Notes under the pieces: model-generated
The model's database searches: none
The model's input: the letters and a program-made list of their open reading frames with translations, nothing else
Told to the model about the DNA's origin: nothing
Program-made: the position numbers and the translations under genes
In this document: piece after piece, positions 23,145 to 32,288 of the stretch
Layout: every line of letters begins with the position of its first letter
Position numbering within the stretch: the stretch's first letter is position 1
Assembly (NCBI GenBank): GCA_029858605.1
Contig: JAOUET010000003.1
Span: 1-33,586 of the forward strand
DNA: 33,586 bases
Reading direction: 5' to 3'
Origin: Coriobacteriia bacterium
GTDB lineage: Bacteria > Actinomycetota > Coriobacteriia > Anaerosomatales > JAENZW01

Positions 23145-24527
23145 TCAGAGCTTGAGCGCGACGATCGGACCGGCGTCCGTGGCGTCGCCGAGGTTGGCGC
23201 ACTTGATGTCGAACCGCTCAGTGCCGCGGACGGCGACCTCGTCCTGCTCGAACGCGTTCAGCGCCGAGTCGGAGAAGGCGATCGAGGTCTGACGGCGGTC
23301 GCCGAAGTAAGCGGCCATCGCCAGATCGCCGAAGAGACACTGAATGGTGTCGGCGGTAAAGGTCTTACGCATGACCTGCACGTACTCGACCGGGTATCCG
23401 AGCAGGGTCGGAGTCGCGGTCCCGTCCTTGAGCTCGCGAGCGGTCACGCCGCCCGAGGCGTAGACGAGCCGCTCGAGGCAGGCGTGATAGAACGCCTTCG
23501 AGCAGTAGAACTTGCAGTTCGGCGAGTCGGCGTAGGCCGGCAGTTTGGCGACGAACGCCATGAGATCCGCCATGTCGAAATCCGAATAGGCGCTCGTCAG
23601 AGCCGCATCGCTGATTCCAGCCGCCGACGAGATGCCCTCGATCTCGGGAATGACGCCGACGATTCCGCCGTAGGTCGACGTGCCGTCGCCGTTGAAGCCG
23701 CACTCGTCCTCCTTCAGCGCGAACGCGTACGCGATCTCGTTCGCGATGTCGTCGCCGAGGTTCACGATGGCGTCCTCGTTGAGCTCGTTGCTCGCTGTCG
23801 TGAGGACCATGAACTTCTGCGCGACGAGGTTGACCTGGTCGAACACCTGCTGCGACTCGGTTCCGGCAGCAGCCTCGCCGACCGCGTAGGCGGTGAGCGT
23901 GGTCTTGCGACGCGGCATCCGCCTGGTGTCGCTGGACATCGGGACGTTCTTCGCGTTCCGGCGGAACACGCCGTAGCGCTCGCGGAGCGAGATCAGCGAC
24001 GACTCGAACTCGTCAGGGACGAGGAAGCCGCCGGCGCTGTTCACGCTCTCGGTGTGGCCCTTGGTGACGATGCCGTTCGACTGACACCAGTCGAGGCTCT
24101 TGCGGTGGCCGCGAGCGGCCATGATGAAGCGGCCGAAGCGATAGGCTTCCTCGGCCGACTTGAGGTGACGGGCGCGGCCGTCGATCTTGATCTGGTCGGG
24201 CATGGTGATCCTCGGTGCAGCGGCGGCCTTGACCTCCGCGGCGATGGTCTTCTGGACGGTGTTACGAACGGCCTTCTCGGCGTCCTCGATCGGCATCTCG
24301 TCGGACGGCTTGACGGCGTCCTCCTCGACTTCGACCTCGGCAGCCGTGGCCGGCATGAGCTTGACCTCGTAGGCGATCTGATCCGGCGCGAGAGGGTTGC
24401 CCTCTGCATCGGTCACGAGCACGCCCTCGAGGTAGAGCGCCTTCGCCTGCTCAAAGCCGGCGGCGCCTTTCTGGTCGGCGATCTTCTGGAGATCGGCCTG
24501 GACCTCGGAAACGGACTTGGTCTTCAT
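23145..24527 (-). CDS. Major capsid protein (HK97 fold)
   Basis: SVNSAGGFLVPDEFESSLISLRERYGVFRRNAKNVPMSSDTRRMPRR...; downstream of the prohead protease. Confidence 0.88.
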   Translation of the reverse strand: MKTKSVSEVQADLQKIADQKGAAGFEQAKALYLEGVLVTDAEGNPLAPDQIAYEVKLMPATAAEVEVEEDAVKPSDEMPIEDAEKAVRNTVQKTIAAEVKAAAAPRITMPDQIKIDGRARHLKSAEEAYRFGRFIMAARGHRKSLDWCQSNGIVTKGHTESVNSAGGFLVPDEFESSLISLRERYGVFRRNAKNVPMSSDTRRMPRRKTTLTAYAVGEAAAGTESQQVFDQVNLVAQKFMVLTTASNELNEDAIVNLGDDIANEIAYAFALKEDECGFNGDGTSTYGGIVGVIPEIEGISSAAGISDAALTSAYSDFDMADLMAFVAKLPAYADSPNCKFYCSKAFYHACLERLVYASGGVTARELKDGTATPTLLGYPVEYVQVMRKTFTADTIQCLFGDLAMAAYFGDRRQTSIAFSDSALNAFEQDEVAVRGTERFDIKCANLGDATDAGPIVALKL

Positions 24528-24614
24528 GGTGAATCCCGGTTGGTGCGAATGTGACGACTCAGCGCCGCCGCACCGATCCGGCATTCAGCCACTCGTCCGG
24601 GCAAGGCTACGCGA

Positions 24615-25280
24615 TCATAGCACGATGCGACCGCGTGCCTTCGCGATCTCCTCGCGAGCGATCCTCGTGGCGATCTCGCGTCCGATCGCCGGCACGCTTA
24701 CCGCGATTGAGAACTTCCTGACAGGCGGTCGCTCGATCTTCGCCGGAACGTCGACGCGACCGAAGCGCTCAACAGCGGTTCGCGTCACGTAGCCCTTCTG
24801 GACCGCCGTGATGAGCGCGTCCTGATTCGCCGGCACGCTCACGACCGAGACCTCGAGCAGCTTCCACTTGGAGTAGACGCGTCGCACGTCCGGCCCGTAC
24901 TTGTCAACGTCGCCCTTCGTCGCGAGCCGCTCGCCGCCGTCCATCGGCACAAAGCCGATCGAGACGCCGCGGAGCACCTTCGCCTGTACCAGGCCGCGGA
25001 CGTAGTCGGGGAACCAGTCGCCGTCGAAGTCGTCCGGTCGCTTGGCGAACTCGAAGTCGGCGACGATCTCGCGATCGGCGCGCTTGAGCGTGACGGCCCG
25101 TCCGACAGGCTGCGACGTGTCGTGATTCCAGAGGAGGACCGGGTTCCGCTCGTAGTCCTTCGCGTTCATGCCGGCCGGAACCATCACCTCGCCGTCGCGG
25201 TCTACGCTGTCGGTGGAGATGGTCGCCTTGAACATGCCTCCGACGATCTCGCCTTCGGCCTTGAAGTCTTTACGGTTCAT
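24615..25280 (-). CDS. Prohead protease (HK97/U35 family)
   Basis: MNRKDFKAEGEIVGGMFKATISTDSVDRDGEVMVPAGMNAKDYERNPVLLWNHDTSQPVGRAV...LRGVSIGFVPM...KWKLLEVSVVSVPANQDAL. Confidence 0.88.
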   Translation of the reverse strand: MNRKDFKAEGEIVGGMFKATISTDSVDRDGEVMVPAGMNAKDYERNPVLLWNHDTSQPVGRAVTLKRADREIVADFEFAKRPDDFDGDWFPDYVRGLVQAKVLRGVSIGFVPMDGGERLATKGDVDKYGPDVRRVYSKWKLLEVSVVSVPANQDALITAVQKGYVTRTAVERFGRVDVPAKIERPPVRKFSIAVSVPAIGREIATRIAREEIAKARGRIVL

Positions 25281-28267
25281 TCGGGCAGATCCTCGAGGAC
25301 GGGAATGATGTCGCAGCGGCAGTTCGGATGCAGAGGCGGTCCGGTCACGTTGTCGAAGTCGACGACGAAGCGCGAGCCGTCCGAGGCCGTTATGACGTCG
25401 CCGACCTTGTAGAACGCGTCGTTCATGCCTTTCGTCTGGTCTTCGCGTCCGACAGCCTCGCAGAAGGGACATGCCTCGGGCGCGACGAGCCACTTCTTGC
25501 CCGTGACCATGTCGGTCTGCTTCCAGGCCTGAACCTGCCCCTCGACGTAGGCTCGTGCCGACTCGGTCCTAGCGATGGTCTGGGCGCGAGCCGGATCGAA
25601 TCCCTTCGCCTCGATGTCGTCGGCGATCTCGTCGATCGTCTTGCCTTGCTCGAGGCCGCGACCGAGGATCGACTCGACGCGACGTACGGTCGTTCCGCCG
25701 ACGCTGTTCGCGAGTCGCGTCGTCGACCTGTTGACCCAGCGCTGCACCTCGTCGTTCGCGAAGTCGAAGCCGATAGCCTCGGCGACGTCGCGATCTGCAC
25801 GACGCAAGGCCGCCTCGATCGATGAGATGCCGCGATCTCCGCCGAGTTTCATGACCTGCTCGATATGCGGCTTCGCCGCGTCCTTCAGGTCTTGCGAGAA
25901 CTTCGCGATCGCGAGTTCCTGCCGTGCTCGATCGAAGAGCGCCGATCCCTCCAGGCCGCTCCCGCGAAGCGCCCTCACGACCGAGCCGATGCGATCGCGT
26001 CCGACCTTGACGAGCGTCCTCTCCAGTTGCCGGATGATCCGCATCTCGTCGCGGCTGTAGCCTGCGGCCTTCGCGTGGAAGCCGTCGTCCTGCCACGCCT
26101 GCGATTGTGTAATGGTCTCGCCTTTCACGTGCGAGCAGCCGCACTTCTTACTCTTCGACTCGCAGTAGTCGATCGCGATCGCGACCGCTTGGTCCTGCGG
26201 ATAGCCTTCGTCCATTAGCGTTCGGACCTTGTCCGAGACGCAGTCGTCAGCCTGCTTCGTGCCGTCCGTCTCGTCGTCGGCACGGTCCATCCTCTCGACG
26301 ACGCGAGCCGACCAGTCGCGGCCGTCGTCGCCGCCCCAGAGCAGCCACGCGATGAACCCGGCCGAAGGATCGCTCGGATCGTCCCAGCCGGGCCGCTTGT
26401 CGACCGCGTGCCTGGCGAAGTAGGACGCCATGCGACGGACGGTGTCCGGCGACAGTACCTCGCGGTTCTTGAGCTGCGTCGCTCGAGCGACTCCGACCTC
26501 GGTCCCGCCTCGGTTGAACTCGCCGCGGAGCCTGAGACCGCGATCGGCCGCCTCGGACATCTCCTCGGTCGGCGTGAAGTCTATCGCCTCGTACCGGGCC
26601 GGAGCGTCCGCCGTAATCGCCTTTACGGCCTCCTGAGGCGCTTCGGCCGCAACCGTGGCCTCCGGGACCGGCTGCACGTCCGAAGGTTGTATCGTCGCCT
26701 GAGCAGCCACCATACGAGCCGCCTGAGCCGGCGATAGACCAACCGCTACGAGGAGCGCCTCGCCAGCCTGAGGAGCCAGAGATCCGGCCGTGATCGCGAG
26801 CAGGATCTCTTGTGCCGCTTGGATCTGGGCGCCGTTGAGTGGCTCGACCTTCTCGACCGGAGCCGCCGGCTGCGTCGGCTCGACGGTCGGAGCCGTCTCG
26901 GGAGCGGCCTGCGTCGGCGCGTCCGTCAGGTCGCCGCCGAGATCGAGGCCGCTGCCGAGCGGCATCCCGCCGACGATCGGTGCGTCGGCGTCTGGATGGT
27001 CTATGGGATCGAAGCCGCGGAGCTCGCGAACCTCGTTGATGGTCAGCACGCCGGACGAGATGAGTCCCTGATGCTCCTGCAAGTCGAGCGCCCGGTTCGC
27101 CGGGACCGGATCGTCGTACGCGAGGACCGCCTCGTCCTGTAGGCCGAACATCGGAAGCAGCTTCTGGTTCAGCGTTTCCTCGTCAAGCCGCAGGAGCGGC
27201 AGGATCGTCGACTCGCGCCACTGCGCGAAGCCGGTCGTGCTGCTCGCGAGGTTCGGATCGTTCGCCTTGAGCATCGTGACCGGCACGCCGAAGATCGCCG
27301 CGATCTCCTCCACGATCTCGTCGCGACCGCCAAGATCCTTCGGAGGGAACGCCATCGGCTTTAGGTCGACCTGTCCGGTCAACGCGATGAACTTGCCGGC
27401 CTTGCCTGGACCGCGGAGCCGCTCGTTCACGGCTCGCTCGAACTCGGCGATCGCGTCCTCGGATGCGTCCTCGTTCTTGATCGTCGCGAGGTAGTCGGGC
27501 CGAGCGTGATTCGCCGCGAACGCAAGGTCCATCTCGTGGAACGCGTCGTTCAGGTCGACCGCGCCCCAGGCCGCTTCAACCTTGCCGAGACCGTAGAACA
27601 GGTCAGCCGGGTTCGGGCGCTTGAAGTGCAGCACCTCGTCGGGCGCGAGCGTGACCTTGTTCTGAGTCTCGCGGCCGTACAGGTAGCCGGCGATGAACTT
27701 CTGCGGATCAGGAATGATCTCGACCCACTGCGGAGGCATCGGCCAGAGTTCGGCCGGCACGCCGAGCGTGTTCGGGATCACGTGGAGATACGCGTTCCCG
27801 GTCAACTCCTGCCAGAGCGTACGAGTCGCGGCCAGGTCAAACCCGTTCATCGCCGGATTCACCTTGCGGAGCAGGTCGAGGACCGGATGCGCCTCGGTGA
27901 CCTCCTCGAAGTCGGCTCCGAAGTCATGCATTTTCGTCATCACGGAACGAGATGGCGTGCGAGCGGCATCGCCGAGGAGGTACGCCTTTCGTCCCTTGGC
28001 AGGCTTCGCCGTCCGGTACAACTTGCGGCCCGTGCCTCCCTTGACATACAGCCGCAGCGGCACGGCCGAGACGCCGAACGCGTTTATCTGGGCAGCCGCG
28101 TACACCCACGAGCGGTACTTGCGGACGGCTGCGGTCGCCGTGTAGACCGGCCGATGATCGATGCCCGAACCGCCGGAGATGATCCCGAGCGACGCCCGAA
28201 GGTAGCGGTTGACCTGCTGCTGCTCGGCCTGCTTGCGTCGGAAGAGGGATCGGATTCGATCGAGCAT
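25277..28267 (-). CDS. Portal protein fused to an internal domain and a C-terminal MuF-like head morphogenesis domain (996 aa)
   Basis: MLDRIRSLFRR...YRSWVYAAAQINAFGVSAVPLRLY (HK97 portal); ADRGLRLRGEFNRGG...VGVARATQLKNREVLSPDTVRRMASYFARH...AWLLWGGDDGRDW; C-terminal ARTESARAYVEGQVQAW...CPFCEAVGRED...PPLHPNCRCDIIPV (MuF). Confidence 0.88.
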   Translation of the reverse strand: MLDRIRSLFRRKQAEQQQVNRYLRASLGIISGGSGIDHRPVYTATAAVRKYRSWVYAAAQINAFGVSAVPLRLYVKGGTGRKLYRTAKPAKGRKAYLLGDAARTPSRSVMTKMHDFGADFEEVTEAHPVLDLLRKVNPAMNGFDLAATRTLWQELTGNAYLHVIPNTLGVPAELWPMPPQWVEIIPDPQKFIAGYLYGRETQNKVTLAPDEVLHFKRPNPADLFYGLGKVEAAWGAVDLNDAFHEMDLAFAANHARPDYLATIKNEDASEDAIAEFERAVNERLRGPGKAGKFIALTGQVDLKPMAFPPKDLGGRDEIVEEIAAIFGVPVTMLKANDPNLASSTTGFAQWRESTILPLLRLDEETLNQKLLPMFGLQDEAVLAYDDPVPANRALDLQEHQGLISSGVLTINEVRELRGFDPIDHPDADAPIVGGMPLGSGLDLGGDLTDAPTQAAPETAPTVEPTQPAAPVEKVEPLNGAQIQAAQEILLAITAGSLAPQAGEALLVAVGLSPAQAARMVAAQATIQPSDVQPVPEATVAAEAPQEAVKAITADAPARYEAIDFTPTEEMSEAADRGLRLRGEFNRGGTEVGVARATQLKNREVLSPDTVRRMASYFARHAVDKRPGWDDPSDPSAGFIAWLLWGGDDGRDWSARVVERMDRADDETDGTKQADDCVSDKVRTLMDEGYPQDQAVAIAIDYCESKSKKCGCSHVKGETITQSQAWQDDGFHAKAAGYSRDEMRIIRQLERTLVKVGRDRIGSVVRALRGSGLEGSALFDRARQELAIAKFSQDLKDAAKPHIEQVMKLGGDRGISSIEAALRRADRDVAEAIGFDFANDEVQRWVNRSTTRLANSVGGTTVRRVESILGRGLEQGKTIDEIADDIEAKGFDPARAQTIARTESARAYVEGQVQAWKQTDMVTGKKWLVAPEACPFCEAVGREDQTKGMNDAFYKVGDVITASDGSRFVVDFDNVTGPPLHPNCRCDIIPVLEDLPE

Positions 28268-29472
28268 CAGATGACTCGGAAGCGGAACGTGGCCGGCCGG
28301 TTCGCCGCTCGACGTACGGCCAGGGCGAGCGCCATAACGCCGTCGTCGTGCATACTCGCTGGTGCAGTGTATCGAACGCCGGTACGCGTCGACTCCCACT
28401 CGAACGCCTCGAGCTCGACTCGAAGGAAGCCGTCAGGGAACCGGACCTCGCTCCGCTGGATCGCCGCGGCCAGTCCTTCGAGCAGTTGCTGACGGCTCGT
28501 CGCGGTGAACTTGAACCCCTCGACGTTGGGCCTGCCGCGCTGGAGATCCTCGACGATCGGATCGCCGACGCCGGTCGAGTCGATCATCGTCGGAACCTTG
28601 CCGATGGTGGACGCGATCCGCTCGCGTGTCGCCTGCCAGTCGAGCCGGAAGCGATCGAGGTAGCAGACCGTGCCGGTCGCATCGAGGCCGAGGATCACGG
28701 TCCAGTCTGTCGTCTTGGCCAGGTCGATCCCGAACGCAGCCGGCTCGGCCGTGCTGAGCGGTCGGATCGCCGCACGGATCGCGTCGAGGCCGAACGGGTT
28801 CCCGCCGTCGTCCGACGCCTCGACGAGGTAAAGCTCGCGGAACACGTGGTCGGGCAGTTGCCGCTTCGCCGCCTCGACCTCGTCCGAGGCGAGCACGCCG
28901 CCGGCGACCGCGTCGGCTGCGGTCAACTTGTGGTACGCGCAGTCCGGCTCCGCTCCGGCCTCGGCAAGCCTCGCCAGCCGGTACGCCCAGTTCTTCCGGC
29001 CCTTGAGGTTGCCGATGATCCGGCACGGGCCGCGTGTCGCCGACAGCGTCGACCTGACCGCGTGCCACGACTCCTCCGGGCAGCGTGTCGCCTCGTCGAT
29101 GACCGCGGCGTGAACGTCCTCGCCGTAGAGCGTGTCGGGGTTGTCTGCCGACTTGAACGCGACCTTCGAGCCGTTCGCGAGCTTGATGACGAGACGCGAC
29201 GTGTTCTCTTCCCAGATCCGCTTCTCGGGATCGGCGTCCCGGAGCATCGCCGCGAGCCGCTCGAAGCCGACCGTCTTGGTGACCTCGAACGTCGGCGCGA
29301 CCCACCAGCAGACCGAGTTCGGGCGGTTCCAGGCGAACTCCAGTACCCAGAGCAGGCAGCCAACGGTCTTGCCGCTCTTGGTGCTCGCCTCGATGATGAC
29401 GAACCGGGCCGGATCGCAGATCGCGTCGTGCTGCTTCCGGTACAGCGGCGGGAGTTCGATCGCGGCCTGCAT
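28267..29472 (-). CDS. terL: Terminase large subunit
   Basis: Walker A ASTKSGKT, Walker B AAVIDEA, nuclease motif FGIDLAKTTDWTVILGLD and HDDGVMALALAV; true start probably ATG at 29472. Confidence 0.9.
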   Translation of the reverse strand: MQAAIELPPLYRKQHDAICDPARFVIIEASTKSGKTVGCLLWVLEFAWNRPNSVCWWVAPTFEVTKTVGFERLAAMLRDADPEKRIWEENTSRLVIKLANGSKVAFKSADNPDTLYGEDVHAAVIDEATRCPEESWHAVRSTLSATRGPCRIIGNLKGRKNWAYRLARLAEAGAEPDCAYHKLTAADAVAGGVLASDEVEAAKRQLPDHVFRELYLVEASDDGGNPFGLDAIRAAIRPLSTAEPAAFGIDLAKTTDWTVILGLDATGTVCYLDRFRLDWQATRERIASTIGKVPTMIDSTGVGDPIVEDLQRGRPNVEGFKFTATSRQQLLEGLAAAIQRSEVRFPDGFLRVELEAFEWESTRTGVRYTAPASMHDDGVMALALAVRRAANRPATFRFRVI

Positions 29473-29477
29473 GGATG

Positions 29478-29828
29478 CTAGTCGCGCACTCCGATTCGGA
29501 CCGGTGCGAGTTCTATCCGCTCGGTCGCCTCGCCGCCCTCGAGCCGCTCGATCTTGTCCAGCGTCGCGAGCGCGTTGATGTTGTCGCGGTCGAGCGCCGC
29601 GAGCAGTTCGATCGCTCGCAGCTTCTCGCGGTCGGTCTTGCCCGTGAGCGCGATCCGCTTCGCGATCAGCGGTGCGGCCGATCGGATGTCGTCCGGGATC
29701 GGCCAGCGGTTGCGTACCGCACGTATGAGCATCTGGAGCGTCTGCCGGTCGTGACCGGCGTCGCGCTCGATCTGCCGTGCGAGCGGCACGATCGCGGACG
29801 CGTCGACGGTTGGCTCGGTGTCGCTCAT
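29478..29828 (-). CDS. Putative terminase small subunit
   Basis: 116 aa immediately upstream of terL; helical. Assigned by position only. Confidence 0.45.
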   Translation of the reverse strand: MSDTEPTVDASAIVPLARQIERDAGHDRQTLQMLIRAVRNRWPIPDDIRSAAPLIAKRIALTGKTDREKLRAIELLAALDRDNINALATLDKIERLEGGEATERIELAPVRIGVRD

Positions 29829-30607
29829 TGAGTGTCAAGCGCCGGGATCGGAGTTGAACCGTCCCTTCCGGACTGGATGCCCGGCGTGCCGCCCTCAGCA
29901 CTTCCGGCGCGCTTGGCTCCGCGATACATGCTTGCGCCTATATCGCGAATCTTGGCGAATGGTATCTCCGGAACCGATAGCGCGCGACGCGCGTCGCGGT
30001 CTATGAAGAAAATGTAACGGAGTTGAAATCCTGGCAATGGCTTTGCGTCGGCCGCTTTCATCAATGCCTCTACCGAAGCGGAAGGCATCTTCAATCTTGC
30101 TCGCAAGATTCTTTGTTGCGGAGTTGGCCTTGCCGTCTTATATGTCATCTTGTGCGCAATCGTTCCATCTCCGAACTTGAATAGTTGGCTGTTCTTTTTT
30201 ATGGCCGTTAGCACAAAGCCTGACGCTCGATAGATCGCTCCGTCTCCGCATTGTGTCGCGTCAGCAAACGAGATTACCCACCGGAGTTGCGGATACGTCG
30301 CCTTCAGCCATCGCATCGCAAAGCCGATTGCGCGACTCTCGCTGTTCCGTGGAAGCCAATCCGCGAACGCCATGCGATTCAACTCGATGAACTCATGCCA
30401 TCGCGTGCCGCGTACGAGACCCTGTATCTTCCGCTTGTCCAAGGACGGGCCGAACTGCATCGCTCCTCCGCATCGTCCGTTCATGAATACGCCGAGATGG
30501 ACCTGCGAGTTCTGGACGATCTTTCCGGAGTAGTGCAGGTCTTGAATGATGCGGTTTCCGTCCGCCGCGGAAATCGGTTTGACGATGATGGTCTTAGCGT
30601 CACCCAT
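29825..30607 (-). CDS. Mom-like DNA base modification protein (GNAT-like fold)
   Basis: HYSGKIVQNSQVHLGVFMNGRCGGAMQFGPSLDKRK...HEFIELNRMAFADWLPRNSESRAIGFAMRWLKATYPQLRWVISFADATQCGDGAIYRASGF, the Mom-family pattern. Confidence 0.72.
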   Translation of the reverse strand: MGDAKTIIVKPISAADGNRIIQDLHYSGKIVQNSQVHLGVFMNGRCGGAMQFGPSLDKRKIQGLVRGTRWHEFIELNRMAFADWLPRNSESRAIGFAMRWLKATYPQLRWVISFADATQCGDGAIYRASGFVLTAIKKNSQLFKFGDGTIAHKMTYKTARPTPQQRILRARLKMPSASVEALMKAADAKPLPGFQLRYIFFIDRDARRALSVPEIPFAKIRDIGASMYRGAKRAGSAEGGTPGIQSGRDGSTPIPALDTQ

Positions 30608-31211
30608 TGAGATAGGCCGCACATATGAACGTCAAGGCGTTGGCGTTGCCGTTCTCGTTGAGGTCTCCGGTATCGCCTCCTGACTGCTTTGCCTTGCGAA
30701 TCGCGGCGTCCACTGTTTCGGCTTGCTCGTCATGCAGCACGAACGTAACTTGCCGGAACGGTTCTCGATCATCGCTCGGCAGTTGCGGCGGCTCTACTGC
30801 GTCGATGTCGTACGATCCGGACAGGTCGTCGATCATCTGCCGCAACGCTTCGCTGTCCGTCTCGACCGTCGCAACCAGAGACGCGAGCGCGTCGGCATCG
30901 ACCGTCGCCATCGCCGCCAGCGGATCGAGCGTCGCGAGCAACTTGTCGGCCTCGGCCTCGTCAACATCGAGAACCAGGACCGGCACGGCCGTATCGCCGA
31001 CAGTCTCGGCGCGTAGGTGTCCGTCGATCAGTTCGAGCGTACCGTCCTCAAGTTCGCGAGCGACGAGCGCCTCGGCGAAGCCGATCTCGGCGAGCGTGCC
31101 GCGGAGCGCGTCGGCCTGCTCCTTCGGATGCGTACGCCAGTTCTTCGGGTTCGGTCGCAGGCTAGAAGCCGGTACGCGACGCAGTTCCTTGATGCGGTCT
31201 CGGATGTTCAC
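30600..31211 (-). CDS. ParB/Srx N-terminal domain protein (GTG start)
   Basis: VNIRDRIKELRRVPASSLRPNPKNWRTHPKEQADALRGTLAEIGFAEALVARELEDGTLELIDGHLRAETVGDTAVPVLVLD. Confidence 0.85.
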   Translation of the reverse strand: MNIRDRIKELRRVPASSLRPNPKNWRTHPKEQADALRGTLAEIGFAEALVARELEDGTLELIDGHLRAETVGDTAVPVLVLDVDEAEADKLLATLDPLAAMATVDADALASLVATVETDSEALRQMIDDLSGSYDIDAVEPPQLPSDDREPFRQVTFVLHDEQAETVDAAIRKAKQSGGDTGDLNENGNANALTFICAAYLNG

Positions 31212-31807
31212 TCGGTGACCTCCAGCAGCTCGAAGAACCGCGTATGCAGTTCCTCGACATCGAAGACCTGCGGATCGACCCACCAGTCATCATGAGCGAC
31301 CTCGGCGAACAACTCGTAGCCGTTGGCCTCCATAAAGGCACGCATACGCTCCTGCCGAGCCGGACCGCCTTCGCGGTACGAGTCGTGCTCAAGCGCCACG
31401 ATGCCGAACCGGATCGCGTCCCACGGCAGGATACGCATCGCGTACTCGGTCAGCGTCGGAGGCTCCAGGTCGAGCGACAGGAAGTCGCAGCGGCCGCTCG
31501 GGAACACGGTCGAGACCAGCGTCCTCCAGTCGACGAGCAGAGCGTCAGGCAGCACGAAGCCGGCGCGTCGTTCGCGACGGAGCGCCTCGTGGTGCTCGAT
31601 GTCGCAAAGGACGCCGGTCCAGTTCAGGCCGCGTTCAAGCGCGAGCGTGTTCGAGAGTCGGATCGGCTCGCCGGCTCCGATGTCGAGGAACGTCCCGTGC
31701 TGCTTCCGGTTGTACGCCTCGATCACGAACCGATCCGCGCCGAGTTGACCGCGTAGCAGTTCGGGATCGATGCCGGAACACGGCAGATCGATAAAGGTTC
31801 TTCCCAT
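31208..31807 (-). CDS. FkbM-family methyltransferase
   Basis: MGRTFIDLPCSGIDPELLRGQLGADRFVIEAYNRKQHGTFLDIGAGEPIRLSNTLALERGLNWTGVLCDIE...DFLSLDLE...IRFGIVALEHD. Confidence 0.8.
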   Translation of the reverse strand: MGRTFIDLPCSGIDPELLRGQLGADRFVIEAYNRKQHGTFLDIGAGEPIRLSNTLALERGLNWTGVLCDIEHHEALRRERRAGFVLPDALLVDWRTLVSTVFPSGRCDFLSLDLEPPTLTEYAMRILPWDAIRFGIVALEHDSYREGGPARQERMRAFMEANGYELFAEVAHDDWWVDPQVFDVEELHTRFFELLEVTE

Positions 31808-31817
31808 GCCCGGCAGT

Positions 31818-32288
31818 CTAGCGGCCGAGCACCTCGTTGACACGAGCAAGCGTGAGGATGCCGATCGCCGAGAGGTAGTTCACGCCGGCGACCGTACGCG
31901 GATCGTCCGAGACGACCTCCTGCGCCGCCAGCGCCGCACGGTAGAACGACTGCACGATCTCGTCGCTCTCGCGAGCCGTCTCGATCTGCGCCATTTCGGC
32001 CGTGCTGAACCGTCCGAGGAAGTCGAGCGCGGTCCAGACCTGCCGCAGCTCGTCGGCGGTCTTCGGACGTACCGTCCAGGTGCGGACGATTCCAACCGAT
32101 GAGACCATTCCCCAGCCGGACACGAGCACCTCGCGAGCGGCGTCGTAGGTCGGCTTCGGATCGTCAATGATCCGCAGGTAGACATCGGCCTTCGGGTTGC
32201 CGGCCGCGATCCACGCGTACCGCACGGCCGGATCGAGGTCGACGATCTCGGCGACGGTCCCGTTCTCCATGCGAGCGTGTTCGGCCAT
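31818..32288 (-). CDS. Tail-fibre-assembly-like protein
   Basis: RIIDDPKPTYDAAREVLVSGWGMVSSVGIVRTWTVRPKTADELRQVW; position after the fibre genes. Confidence 0.5.
   Translation of the reverse strand: MAEHARMENGTVAEIVDLDPAVRYAWIAAGNPKADVYLRIIDDPKPTYDAAREVLVSGWGMVSSVGIVRTWTVRPKTADELRQVWTALDFLGRFSTAEMAQIETARESDEIVQSFYRAALAAQEVVSDDPRTVAGVNYLSAIGILTLARVNEVLGR

Noticed and set aside
23484-24554. Plus-strand 356-aa ORF opposite the capsid gene
   Set aside because: Antisense of the major capsid protein; no independent start context or motif.
28348-29481. Plus-strand 377-aa ORF opposite terL
   Set aside because: Antisense shadow of the terminase large subunit; composition not protein-like and no motifs.
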